A stretch of 64,000 nt of DNA from the NCBI RefSeq assembly GCF_024206495.1, contig NZ_JAMBPQ010000003.1, forward strand, positions 124,001 through 188,000, read 5' to 3'. The notes under the pieces were generated by a model, which worked only from the letters and a program-made list of their open reading frames with translations, was not told where the DNA came from and made no database searches. Shown piece by piece: positions 40,696-48,671 of this stretch; position 1 is the first letter of the stretch, and each line of letters starts with the position of its first letter. Position numbers and translations under genes: made by a program. The DNA is from Paraburkholderia sp. CNPSo 3272 (lineage in GTDB: Bacteria; Pseudomonadota; Gammaproteobacteria; Burkholderiales; Burkholderiaceae).

Positions 40696-42438
40696 ATGCT
40701 GCCTGGTGCGAACCTGAACCTGGTCGAGGTGACCGGATTGCTGGTGGGCGGCCTCGCCCTGTTCCTGTTCGGGCTGGATCTGATGACGGGCGCGCTCAAA
40801 ACGATTGCCGGCGCGCGCCTGCAATCGCTGCTGGGCTCGCTCACTGCCAACCGGTTTCGCGGCGTGCTTGCGGGCGCCGGCATCACGGCGCTGCTGAATT
40901 CGTCGACCATCACCACGGTGCTGCTGGTGGGCTTCGTTTCCGCGCGGCTCATGACGCTGATGCAGTCCATTCCGATGATCATGGGCGCCAATATCGGCTC
41001 GACGCTCACCGCACAGATCATCGCGTTCAATATCTCCGCGCTCACGCCGTTCATGCTCGGCGGCGGCTTCCTGCTCTATGGCTTCGCGAAGCGCGAAACG
41101 CTGCGCGAACTGGGCGGCGCGCTGCTCGGCCTCGGCCTGCTGTTTCTTGGCATCGAGATGATGGGCAACGCGACCCGTCCGCTGCGCGATTACCAGCCGT
41201 TCATCGACGCGATGCAAAACATGCGCAATCCGCTCATCGGCATCGTGATCGGCGCAGTGTTCACGGCCATCGTGCAAAGCTCGGCGGCCACGCTCGCGAT
41301 TGTGATCGCGCTAGGCAGCCAGGGGCTGATTCCGCTCGAATCGGGCATTGCGCTGATACTCGGCGCCAATGTGGGTACCTGCGGCACGGCGTTGCTCGCT
41401 TCAATCGGCAAGTCGGCGGAGGCGGCGCAAGTCGGTATCGTCCACTTGATCTTCAACGTGCTTGGCGTGCTGTTCTTCGCCTTCGTCATTCCCCAGTTCG
41501 CCGATTTCGTACGCATGATCTCGCCTTCCGCGCCCGAACTGAGCGGTGCAGCGCGCCTCGCGGCGGAAACGCCGCGCCAGGCCGCCAATGCACACACGGT
41601 GTTCAGTGTGTTCAGTACCCTGGTGCTGATCTGGTTCACCGGGCCGATAGCGAAGCTCGCCGAACGCCTGGCCCCGGCGCGCCGAGAAGGGTGGCAAGAC
41701 CCCGGCGTGCCGCGCTACCTCGATGAAACGCTGGTCGAAATGCCGGCGCTCGCCATTGCCCGCGTGCAACTCGAACTGGCTTCGCTCGGCAAGCTCGTGC
41801 AGATTCTCGTCGAGCATAGCGCCACGCTGCTGGTCGAAAGCTCCACGCAGGCGCTTTCCACGGTGTCGAACGAAGACAAGGCGGCAGACTCGCTGAGCAC
41901 TGCCATACTCACCTATATCGGCAAGCTCTCGGATGCTGTGCAAAGCGACGACGAAGGCCGGCAACTGGTGGATCTCGCGCGAATTGCGACCTGCCTCGAC
42001 GCGATTCGCGAAGTGGCCACCACGAGCATGCTCGCGCTGAGCCAGAGGCGCGCCGCGCAAAGCGCGGACGTGACCGTGCTGGCGAACAACCCCGAGCTGG
42101 TGCAATTCGCGACGTCCGTGATCGAGCGCTTCACGCTTGCCGTACAGATGATCGCGCACCCGGAGGCCGACGTCGTGACGGGCATCGTCAATGCCAAGCC
42201 GGAAATCGAAGCGCAGTCCGACTCGGCACGGCAGCACATCATGTCCGCGCTGCAGTTGCGCAACGAGGGCGCGGCGTTCATTTTCCGCTTCGGCAACGAC
42301 GTGATCGAGCAGTTGAACGAGGTGGCGCGTCTTTCCCGCGCCATCGCCAAGGCCACACGGTGGCTGCACGATGTGAAAGTGCTGGAGCCTCAAAACGCGG
42401 AGGCAGTGGCCGAGACCGAGGCACACGCTCAGGCGTGA
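40696..42438 (+). CDS. Na/Pi cotransporter family protein with PhoU-like C-terminal domain
   Basis: A 580-residue membrane protein of the NptA/YjbB type. Two inverted Na/Pi cotransporter repeats carry LLNSSTITT and VQSSAATLAIV, the QSS-type motifs for sodium and phosphate. After about eight hydrophobic segments, residues about 355-560 form a helical PhoU-like cytoplasmic domain. It may move phosphate with sodium in either direction. It follows the P-type ATPase by 39 bases and may be co-transcribed. Its stop lies in a stem-loop shared with the convergent ABC operon. Confidence 0.88.
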   Translation: MLPGANLNLVEVTGLLVGGLALFLFGLDLMTGALKTIAGARLQSLLGSLTANRFRGVLAGAGITALLNSSTITTVLLVGFVSARLMTLMQSIPMIMGANIGSTLTAQIIAFNISALTPFMLGGGFLLYGFAKRETLRELGGALLGLGLLFLGIEMMGNATRPLRDYQPFIDAMQNMRNPLIGIVIGAVFTAIVQSSAATLAIVIALGSQGLIPLESGIALILGANVGTCGTALLASIGKSAEAAQVGIVHLIFNVLGVLFFAFVIPQFADFVRMISPSAPELSGAARLAAETPRQAANAHTVFSVFSTLVLIWFTGPIAKLAERLAPARREGWQDPGVPRYLDETLVEMPALAIARVQLELASLGKLVQILVEHSATLLVESSTQALSTVSNEDKAADSLSTAILTYIGKLSDAVQSDDEGRQLVDLARIATCLDAIREVATTSMLALSQRRAAQSADVTVLANNPELVQFATSVIERFTLAVQMIAHPEADVVTGIVNAKPEIEAQSDSARQHIMSALQLRNEGAAFIFRFGNDVIEQLNEVARLSRAIAKATRWLHDVKVLEPQNAEAVAETEAHAQA

Positions 42439-42471
42439 AGGCACGGCACGCACACCGTGCGCGTTGCCTTC
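42437..42471. terminator. Stem-loop between convergent Na/Pi and LivG-LivF genes
   Basis: GAAGGCA (42437-42443) pairs with TGCCTTC (42465-42471), and inside it GCACG (42446-42450) pairs with CGTGC (42456-42460). The structure spans the 31-base gap and both stop codons. There is no T tract, so it may serve as a weak bidirectional terminator. Confidence 0.4.
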
Positions 42472-43990
42472 AACGCGCAGCGCCCGAGGTCTGCGCATGA
42501 GGAGCGCTCGTGGGCACCGCTTCGAGAAAGCCGCGCCCCATCTCCGCCTCGAAACGGGAGGCACTCCCCTCCCAGACGATGCGCGCATGTTCCAGCACGT
42601 AGACGCGGTCCGCGTGCGGCAGGGCGAAGCGAACGTTCTGCTCGCCCAGCAGCACGGTAATGGGCGTGGACTGCTGCAGCGCATCCAGCGCCTTCGAAAG
42701 CTGTTCGAGGATCACGGGCGCGAGCCCGAGCGTCGGCTCGTCGAGGATCAGCAGCCGGGGCTGCGGCATGAGTGCACGCGCGATGGCCAGCATTTGCTGC
42801 TCGCCGCCTGAGAGCGTGCGCGCGGTTTGGCGCTGGCGCGACTTGAGGATGGGAAAGAGGTCGAAGAGCCACGTGAGCTGCTGCTTGCGCACCTCGTCCG
42901 ATAGACGATAGCCGCCGAGTTCGAGATTCTCGCGCACCGTCATGTCGCCGAACAGTTCGCGCGTTTCCGGGCATTGCACAAGGCCCGCGCGAGAGACGGC
43001 CGCCCCGCTCATGCCCTTCAGATCGCGCCGGTCGAAGCGGATCGTCCCCCTGTACGGCAGGAGGCCCGAGAGCGCGTTGAAGAGCGTGGTCTTGCCGGCG
43101 CCGTTGAGGCCGACCACCGAAACGAACTCGCCCTCGCGCACGCTGAGGCTCACGCCGTCGAGCGCGCATGCCTTGCCGTACAGCACGCGCAAGTCCGAAA
43201 CCTCGAGGATGGCGCGCTTCGCCTCGCCCGCGACGCCAGAGCGCTGACGCAGTTCCAGCTTGCCGCCCAGATACACGCGGCGCACCGTTTCGTTTTGCAT
43301 CACCTCTTCAGCCGTGCCTTCGGCAACGTGCTCGCCGAGGTACATGGCGAGCACGCGGTCGGCGAGCGCCGAAAGGCTCTTGACGTTGTGATCGACCAGC
43401 AGCACCGCGCGGCCCTCCGCGCGAAAACCGCGAATCAGCTCGGAGAATGCCTCCGATTCCGCAACCGTTAGTCCTGCGAAGGGCTCATCGACGAGCACGA
43501 CCTTCGGGTCGCGCGCAATCGCCTTCGCCATTTCCATACGGCGCAGGTCCGCGAACGGCAGTGTGGCGGGATGCCGATGCATGACGGCGGCCAGGCCCAC
43601 GCGCGCGGCGATTTCCTGCGCGCGCTGATGCACATGCGGCTCTGCCGCGAGCTTGACGAGCGAGTCCGGCAGCAGCGCGAGCTTGATGTGCTCCAGCACC
43701 GTTTGCCGATGCAGCGGGCGCGAATGCTGGAACACGATACCCACGCCAGCGCGCGCAATGCGATGCGGCGCCCAGCCTGCCATCTCCACGCCGCTCACCT
43801 TGACCGAGCCCGCGTTGGGCCGCTCGATGCCCATAATGAGCTTCATCACGGTCGACTTGCCGGATCCGTTGGGGCCGATCAGGCCGAGTATCTCGCCAGG
43901 CCGGATGTCGAAGCCAATGTCCTTCACCGCGACGAGACCGCCAAAGCGCTTGGTCAGCCCGCGAACGGAGAGCAGCGGCGTGTCGTTCAT
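42470..43990 (-). CDS. Fused LivG-LivF ABC transporter ATPase (two ABC domains in one chain)
   Basis: A 506-residue chain in which two normally separate ATPases are joined. Residues 1-245 are LivG-like: Walker A GPNGSGKST (39-47), Walker B KVVLVDEPFAGLT, and the C-terminal LGE-VAEGT end. Residues about 258-506 are LivF-like: Walker A GLNGAGKTT (294-302), signature LSGGEQQMLAIARAL and Walker B LLILDEPTLGLAP. In the first half the signature is degenerate, LPFADLRRMEMAKAIA, without the Gly-Gly of LSGGQ. The linker, about residues 245-258, has no start-like break, so this looks like a stable fusion. Its ATG overlaps the LivM stop by four bases (ATGA). Confidence 0.9.
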   Translation of the reverse strand: MNDTPLLSVRGLTKRFGGLVAVKDIGFDIRPGEILGLIGPNGSGKSTVMKLIMGIERPNAGSVKVSGVEMAGWAPHRIARAGVGIVFQHSRPLHRQTVLEHIKLALLPDSLVKLAAEPHVHQRAQEIAARVGLAAVMHRHPATLPFADLRRMEMAKAIARDPKVVLVDEPFAGLTVAESEAFSELIRGFRAEGRAVLLVDHNVKSLSALADRVLAMYLGEHVAEGTAEEVMQNETVRRVYLGGKLELRQRSGVAGEAKRAILEVSDLRVLYGKACALDGVSLSVREGEFVSVVGLNGAGKTTLFNALSGLLPYRGTIRFDRRDLKGMSGAAVSRAGLVQCPETRELFGDMTVRENLELGGYRLSDEVRKQQLTWLFDLFPILKSRQRQTARTLSGGEQQMLAIARALMPQPRLLILDEPTLGLAPVILEQLSKALDALQQSTPITVLLGEQNVRFALPHADRVYVLEHARIVWEGSASRFEAEMGRGFLEAVPTSAPHAQTSGAAR

Positions 43991-44913
43991 TGGCGGGCCC
44001 TCGTACGCAGCAAGTTGCCGAGCAGGCCGTCCGGAAAGAACAGCACCGCCGCGAGCGCCACCGCTGCGACGACGAACGTGTTGAGCTGGCCGAGCGGGCG
44101 CAGGAACTCGCCGGCCACGATCAGGAAGATCGATCCGAGCACGGCGCCGAGTATCGTGCGGCGGCCGCCGAGCACGGCCGCGATGATGATCTGCACGCCG
44201 ACGCTCAGGTCCACCACCGTACTCACGGATGCAGTGCCTTGATAGAACACCAGCATCGCCCCCGCCACGCCCGAAAACACGGCGCTGATGCAAAAGGCCA
44301 CGAGCTTGTGCCGCGTGACGTTGAAGCCGAGCGCCTGCGCGCCGGTGGCATCCTGGCCGCTGGCCTGCAAGATGAGGCCGATCGCCGAGCGCGAGAGGCC
44401 GAACAGCAGGATTGCGCAAACCACCAGAAAAGCCAGCGCGATCCAGTAGTTATGGTTGGCGTCGATGGACATCACGTCGGGCACCATCATGCCGATCTCG
44501 CCGCCCGTCACGCCCGCGAAAATCACGATGGCGTTCTGCAGCAGCAGCACGGCCACGAGCGTGACGAGGCCGAAGTACGGGCCGCGCAGCCGCAGCGCGG
44601 GCACCGCGAGCAGCAGGCCGCCCACCAGCGCGAAGAGGCCGCCCGCGATCACGCAGACGGCAATCGGCAGACCCCAATGGGCGTCGATGATCGCCGCCGA
44701 ATAGGCGCCGAGGCCGATCAGGAAGGTCGGGCCGAAATTGACCTCGCCGGCAAAGCCGAACAGTAGATCCCACGACATCGCGAATACGCCGAAGTAATAC
44801 GCGACCGTGAGCACGCCGAGGATATACCCCGACATCCACCAAGGCAGCGTGGCCGCGCCGACGGCGAGCAACACGGCCACCCATAGCCCACGCGAACGAA
44901 GAAGACCGGACAT
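43987..44913 (-). CDS. livM: Branched-chain amino-acid-type ABC transporter permease
   Basis: A 308-residue LivM-like permease with about eight to ten hydrophobic segments. The family stretch GEVNFGPTFLIGLGAYSAAI lies near residues 55-75, and GANQDATGAQALGFN-like SGQDATGAQALGFNVTRHKL near 190-210 is the cytoplasmic coupling loop. It ends at the ATGA overlap with the fused ATPase gene. AAGGGAG lies 9 bases before its ATG. Substrate specificity depends on the binding protein at 45903; relatives carry branched-chain amino acids, amides, urea or aromatic acids. Confidence 0.88.
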   Translation of the reverse strand: MSGLLRSRGLWVAVLLAVGAATLPWWMSGYILGVLTVAYYFGVFAMSWDLLFGFAGEVNFGPTFLIGLGAYSAAIIDAHWGLPIAVCVIAGGLFALVGGLLLAVPALRLRGPYFGLVTLVAVLLLQNAIVIFAGVTGGEIGMMVPDVMSIDANHNYWIALAFLVVCAILLFGLSRSAIGLILQASGQDATGAQALGFNVTRHKLVAFCISAVFSGVAGAMLVFYQGTASVSTVVDLSVGVQIIIAAVLGGRRTILGAVLGSIFLIVAGEFLRPLGQLNTFVVAAVALAAVLFFPDGLLGNLLRTRARQ

Positions 44914-44936
44914 GTCGATGTGCTCCCTTCGCTCGG

Positions 44937-45812
44937 TTAGCGACGGCCCAGGAAGCCCTGGGGCCGCACATACACGACGAGCACCAGCAACAGCAGCGCC
45001 GGAAGCGGCCGCAGCGTCGGCGCAACGAGATATGCGGTGACGGTCTCCAGATAGCCGACCACATACGCGGCCATCAACGACCCGGAAACGCTGCCAAGCC
45101 CGCCCAGCACGACGACGGAGAACGCGCTCGCCGTGAGTTGCCCGGCGTTGTTCGTACTCACGCCGAGGAACGACGCCAGCAGCACGCCCGCAATGCCCGC
45201 CAGCACGCCGTAGATGGTCCACGCGAGCAGATAGATGCGAGAGAGTTCGAAGCCGAGCAGCGTGAGGCCGCGCGGATTCATCGAGGCCGCTAGCAGCGCC
45301 TTGCCCGCGCGCGTGCGATTCACGAACAGCCACAGGAGGCCGATCACGGCCCAGCAGACCACGGCGATCATGATCTCGTTGAACGGCACGCGCACGCTGC
45401 CGATCATCGCCACTCCGCTGATGAGCGGGCGCATCGTCACGGGGTTGTCGGTGAAGAGCCAGGCCATGCCCTGCTGGATCATGATGCCCCACAGCAAGGT
45501 GCCGGTGAGCACGAAGATTTCCTTTTCTTCGCCCGGAATCGCGGCGGAACGCTGGATAGGCCGCACCACCATCAGATAGGTGACATAAGCCGTGACGAGA
45601 CCGGCGACCACGCCAAGCAGCGTGCCGAGGTAGGTGCCGAGGCCCGCTTCGCCCGCGAGCATCCAGCCCATCAGCGCCGCGACGAGCATCACGCCGCCGT
45701 GCGCGAGATTCAATATGCCGGAGACGCCGAAAATCAGCGTGAAGCCGATGGCGCCGAGCGCGTAGAGCGAGCTGATGGCAAAGCCGTCGATGAGGATCTG
45801 CAGGAGCAGCAT
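44937..45812 (-). CDS. livH: Branched-chain amino-acid-type ABC transporter permease
   Basis: A 291-residue LivH-like permease. Family features are GFAISSLYALGAIGFTLIFG and LNLAHGGVMLVAA at the start and FSVVVLGGLGSVSGSL near residue 220-240. The ATG at 45812 begins MLLLQILIDG and has AAAGG eight bases upstream; longer starts would add polar residues outside the fold. It lies 23 bases before livM and 90 bases after the binding-protein gene, from which a strong hairpin separates it. Confidence 0.88.
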   Translation of the reverse strand: MLLLQILIDGFAISSLYALGAIGFTLIFGVSGILNLAHGGVMLVAALMGWMLAGEAGLGTYLGTLLGVVAGLVTAYVTYLMVVRPIQRSAAIPGEEKEIFVLTGTLLWGIMIQQGMAWLFTDNPVTMRPLISGVAMIGSVRVPFNEIMIAVVCWAVIGLLWLFVNRTRAGKALLAASMNPRGLTLLGFELSRIYLLAWTIYGVLAGIAGVLLASFLGVSTNNAGQLTASAFSVVVLGGLGSVSGSLMAAYVVGYLETVTAYLVAPTLRPLPALLLLVLVVYVRPQGFLGRR

Positions 45813-45849
45813 GTCCGGCCTTTCGTGTGGATCGGCGTGTTGCAACATG

Positions 45850-45889
45850 CGCCGTGCGCCCCATCAAAGGCGAGGGGCCGCACGGCGCG
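45850..45889 (-). other. Intercistronic stem-loop after the Liv-type binding-protein gene
   Basis: GCGCCGTGCG (45850-45859) and CGCACGGCGC (45880-45889) form a perfect 10-bp stem that extends by CCCC/GGGG past a one-base bulge, with an 11-base loop. It begins 13 bases after the binding-protein stop. No T tract is present. Like the hairpin at 24706 in the other ABC operon it probably protects the binding-protein mRNA or reduces read-through. Confidence 0.65.
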
Positions 45890-45902
45890 ACGCACTGTGA
45901 AG

Positions 45903-47171
45903 CTAGTTCGCGCTAGCCTGCTGGAGCTTGATGAAGGTCGGGAACTTGACCTTGCCGTTCGCAACGGACTTTGGCCAGATCGCGATCTGCTTGCCGTCCT
46001 GCCACTGCAGGTTGATGCCGGTGATATAGCCGGGGCCGTACTTGAGCGCGTGCGTGAACTGGTCATCCTTGCCATAGAACTGCCAACGCCCGATCGTGCC
46101 TACGTAATCCGTCTTCTCGAGCGCGGCGACCATCTGGTCCGGATCGGTCGAGCCCTTGTTGCGCTTGATCGCATCCGCGAGGATGTACACGAGGTCATAG
46201 GTCGAGAAGCCGCAATACGCAGGCGACACACCGAACTTCTTCTGGTACGCATCCGCGAAGGGCACCGTCTTCGGCGTGATCGCCACGCCGGGCGCCGCTG
46301 CGGAAGCCGTGATCACGCCTTCCGTCGCGCCGTTCGTGTCCTTCCAGAAACTCGTGGTCGTGGCCTGCGAGCTTTGGCCCGACATCGGGATCGGCACCTG
46401 CTGATCGTGCCATTGCACCGTCGGCTGCACGCCCACGTGGCTGATGCCCGTGGTGATCGTATCGGGGTGCCTGGCCTCGATCTGATTGAAAATTGGTGTG
46501 AAGTCCGAAGTATCCGGATTGAAACGGATGTGATCCAGCACCTTGAGACCGGCCTTGGGCAGGCATTCCATGAAGCGCTCGTCGAGCGGCTTGGTCCATG
46601 CCGCGTCCTCGCTCATCACGACCGTCGACTTCATCTTGAACTGGCCGACGAGGATATCGTGCGAGAAATCGCAGATCGACTGCGCGATGAACGCCGACGT
46701 CATCCAGCCGTGGAACGTGTACTTGTAGTGGTCGTAGTCGTCGTGTACGTGCTTCGAAATATCGTTGCTCGCGGCGCCCGGCGTAACAAACGGCATTTTC
46801 AGGCGCGCCGACCACGGTTCCATGGCGAGCGCCACTTCGCTGATATAGCTGCCGATCACGGCGACCACCTTGTCCTGGGTCGCGGCGCGCTGGAACGCGC
46901 GCACGCCGTCCGAGGCCGACGAGTGGTCGTCATACGCGATGATCTGGATGGGCCGGCCATCCACGCCGCCGCTCGCGTTGATTTCGTCCGCGGCGAGCTG
47001 CGCCGCCTTGCTGATCGAGGCGCCCGCCACCGCGGACTCCTCGCTGATCACGCCGATCTTGATCGGGTCCCCCGCGGCATGCGCGCCGCCCGCGAGGCCC
47101 AGCCCTGCCGCCACCATACCCGTCGCCGCTACGCGATGAAGGTTTCGCCACGCGCCGTTACTGGACATCAT
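45903..47171 (-). CDS. Liv-type ABC transporter substrate-binding protein
   Basis: A 422-residue periplasmic binding protein of the Peripla_BP_6 (LivJ/AmiC/UrtA-like) family. The signal peptide covers about 33 residues and ends GGAHAAGD; the first strand KIGVISEESAVAGASI and DGRPIQIIAYDDHSSASDGV follow in family order. It is first in the operon with livH, livM and the fused ATPase. The start at 47171 (MMSSNGA) has GGAG six bases upstream; a second ATG follows directly. The ligand is not clear from sequence; the strand-2 region differs from true LivJ. Confidence 0.87.
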   Translation of the reverse strand: MMSSNGAWRNLHRVAATGMVAAGLGLAGGAHAAGDPIKIGVISEESAVAGASISKAAQLAADEINASGGVDGRPIQIIAYDDHSSASDGVRAFQRAATQDKVVAVIGSYISEVALAMEPWSARLKMPFVTPGAASNDISKHVHDDYDHYKYTFHGWMTSAFIAQSICDFSHDILVGQFKMKSTVVMSEDAAWTKPLDERFMECLPKAGLKVLDHIRFNPDTSDFTPIFNQIEARHPDTITTGISHVGVQPTVQWHDQQVPIPMSGQSSQATTTSFWKDTNGATEGVITASAAAPGVAITPKTVPFADAYQKKFGVSPAYCGFSTYDLVYILADAIKRNKGSTDPDQMVAALEKTDYVGTIGRWQFYGKDDQFTHALKYGPGYITGINLQWQDGKQIAIWPKSVANGKVKFPTFIKLQQASAN

Positions 47172-47412
47172 GCATCTCCGATTCGCCAGGATCGTTGAGG
47201 AACATCTGCCCACTACATTGCTGCTTTGAAGAATGTGCCAACAACAGTATCACCAGCCTTCGCGCGCTCAATCGGGAAAAACGATGACAGGTAACATACG
47301 GATCGCGTGACGATTTCATGGTGCAAAGCGGCAAGAAAGTGCGCTGCCCCGCGCGGCTGCACACGCGAGGCGCAGCACTTCGGACACGTTCGGGACCGCT
47401 GAGCGGTACCGT

Positions 47413-47859
47413 CTATTCGACCTTCACCCACACCAGTTCGGAAATGCATTCTTTACCTGTCACCGGGTTGCGGCCAGGCAGTGTCGTCATATGCAGATAT
47501 TTGCCGTCGATTCTGAAACGGCGCAACTGAATCGTGCCCGTCCATGATTCGTTCCACGATGCGTCGACGTGGTGGCTCACCACGTCGCCCTCGACGCTCC
47601 ATGTGCCCGCATACGCGCACGAGCCATTGAAAAGCGCGATGCGCTCGGCGTCGGTCGGCACGAGGTCGGCTGGCGCGGTGCGGTTCTCCTCGAGCAGGAT
47701 CGCGTACATGCGCTTATCGGGGCCGTAGTTGAGATAGCCACAAGGATGAGCGCCGAACAAATCGGTCTTTTCTCCGGTGGCCAGATCTTCGGTCGTGAAC
47801 GATTGCAGCTTCCATGTGCCAGGCAGCGCAGCGCTGCCGGTTTGCTTTGCTCGCGCCAT
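47413..47859 (-). CDS. Lipocalin-like domain protein
   Basis: A 148-residue soluble protein of the lipocalin-like beta-barrel family often seen in fungal and proteobacterial metabolic clusters. Characteristic stretches are LPGTWKLQSFTTEDLATGE, GYLNYGPDKRMYAIL and TGTIQLRRFRIDGKYLHM. No signal peptide is present, so it is cytosolic. AAGGGG lies 8 bases before the ATG. The role is unknown; such proteins probably bind small hydrophobic molecules. It stands alone between the Liv-type operon and a small membrane-protein gene. Confidence 0.85.
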   Translation of the reverse strand: MARAKQTGSAALPGTWKLQSFTTEDLATGEKTDLFGAHPCGYLNYGPDKRMYAILLEENRTAPADLVPTDAERIALFNGSCAYAGTWSVEGDVVSHHVDASWNESWTGTIQLRRFRIDGKYLHMTTLPGRNPVTGKECISELVWVKVE

Positions 47860-47915
47860 GGCGTTCCCCTTCAGGACAACTTAAGCAGTACGCTACGCCC
47901 CTGGAAACGAGACGC

Positions 47916-48170
47916 TCACTCGCGGTCCTTGCCCCAGCGCCAGCGAGCCGGCTCGCCCTTGAGCCAGCACACCGCAGAAAGCGCGAGCGTGGCGAGTATC
48001 ACGAGCCCCGCAAATGCGAACGGATGCCCATGCGGTTCAAAATATACCGCGCCGAAGGCAATCGACAAGACGTACGCCACGAGCACCACCCAACCCTGCC
48101 AGGTGAGCGGAAGTCCCCACCCCCAACCGTAGCGCTTGGCTCGAAACCAGTATTTGCCGGTGCCTGTCAT
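47916..48170 (-). CDS. Small membrane protein of unknown function
   Basis: An 84-residue protein with two hydrophobic segments (about residues 24-42 and 48-68). It begins with a cytosolic RAKRYGWGWGLPLTWQGW stretch that recurs in short Burkholderiales membrane proteins. The start at MTGTGKYW is chosen from that homologous N terminus; GGGGA lies very close upstream, so the exact start is uncertain. The gene follows the VOC gene (35-base gap). No function is known to me. Confidence 0.7.
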   Translation of the reverse strand: MTGTGKYWFRAKRYGWGWGLPLTWQGWVVLVAYVLSIAFGAVYFEPHGHPFAFAGLVILATLALSAVCWLKGEPARWRWGKDRE

Positions 48171-48205
48171 TTCCCCATATCCCGCGCCTGACGTGATGCG
48201 CGACG

Positions 48206-48604
48206 TCAGGCCGATGCAGTATGGCACACGGCCTCGAGCCGGTTGCCGGCCGGATCGATGAGAAAGGCGGCGTAATAGTCGGCGTGATAATGCGGCCGCA
48301 AGCCCGGATCGCCATCCGTGCGGCCGCCCGCCGCGACGCCGGCGGCATGGAACGCATCGACCTGCGAGCGTGTAGCGGCCTTGAAGCACCAGTGCCGCTT
48401 GTTCGGCTCGATGGCGCTGGCGTCCAGATAGATGGAAAGATACGACGACTGGGTTTCGCCTGCGTCGCAACGCTCGCCGTAGCCGAGCGCGTTGGGGCGG
48501 TCGTAGACCTTGAGCGCACCCAACGCATTCATGATCGCATCGTAGAAGGGGCGCGCTGCGTCGAGATCGGGCACGCCGATCGAAACGTGATCGAGAAGCT
48601 GCAT
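48206..48604 (-). CDS. VOC-family (glyoxalase/bleomycin-resistance-like) protein
   Basis: A 132-residue protein with the paired beta-alpha-beta-beta-beta VOC fold. It starts MQLLDHVSIGVPDLDAARPF, where His6 is the usual first metal ligand, and ends with DPAGNRLEAVCH, where Glu and the preceding HYHADYYAAF provide others. Relatives include glyoxalase I, ring-cleavage dioxygenases and antibiotic-binding proteins; short solo members often act on glutathione adducts or remain unassigned. It starts 68 bases after the chemoreceptor gene and lies upstream of the small membrane protein gene. Confidence 0.83.
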   Translation of the reverse strand: MQLLDHVSIGVPDLDAARPFYDAIMNALGALKVYDRPNALGYGERCDAGETQSSYLSIYLDASAIEPNKRHWCFKAATRSQVDAFHAAGVAAGGRTDGDPGLRPHYHADYYAAFLIDPAGNRLEAVCHTASA

Positions 48605-48671
48605 GGTGCTGGAACTCCGCAGTCGTGAATGCACGACTATACCCGGCGAATCACACCCTGCAGCGTTCGCG

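Noticed and set aside
48621..48638. AGTCGTG-AATG-CACGACT hairpin after the chemoreceptor gene as terminator
   Set aside because: The stem is clear, but no T run follows on the minus strand, and it may simply be an incidental 7-bp repeat. The chemoreceptor and VOC genes could still be joined in one transcript.
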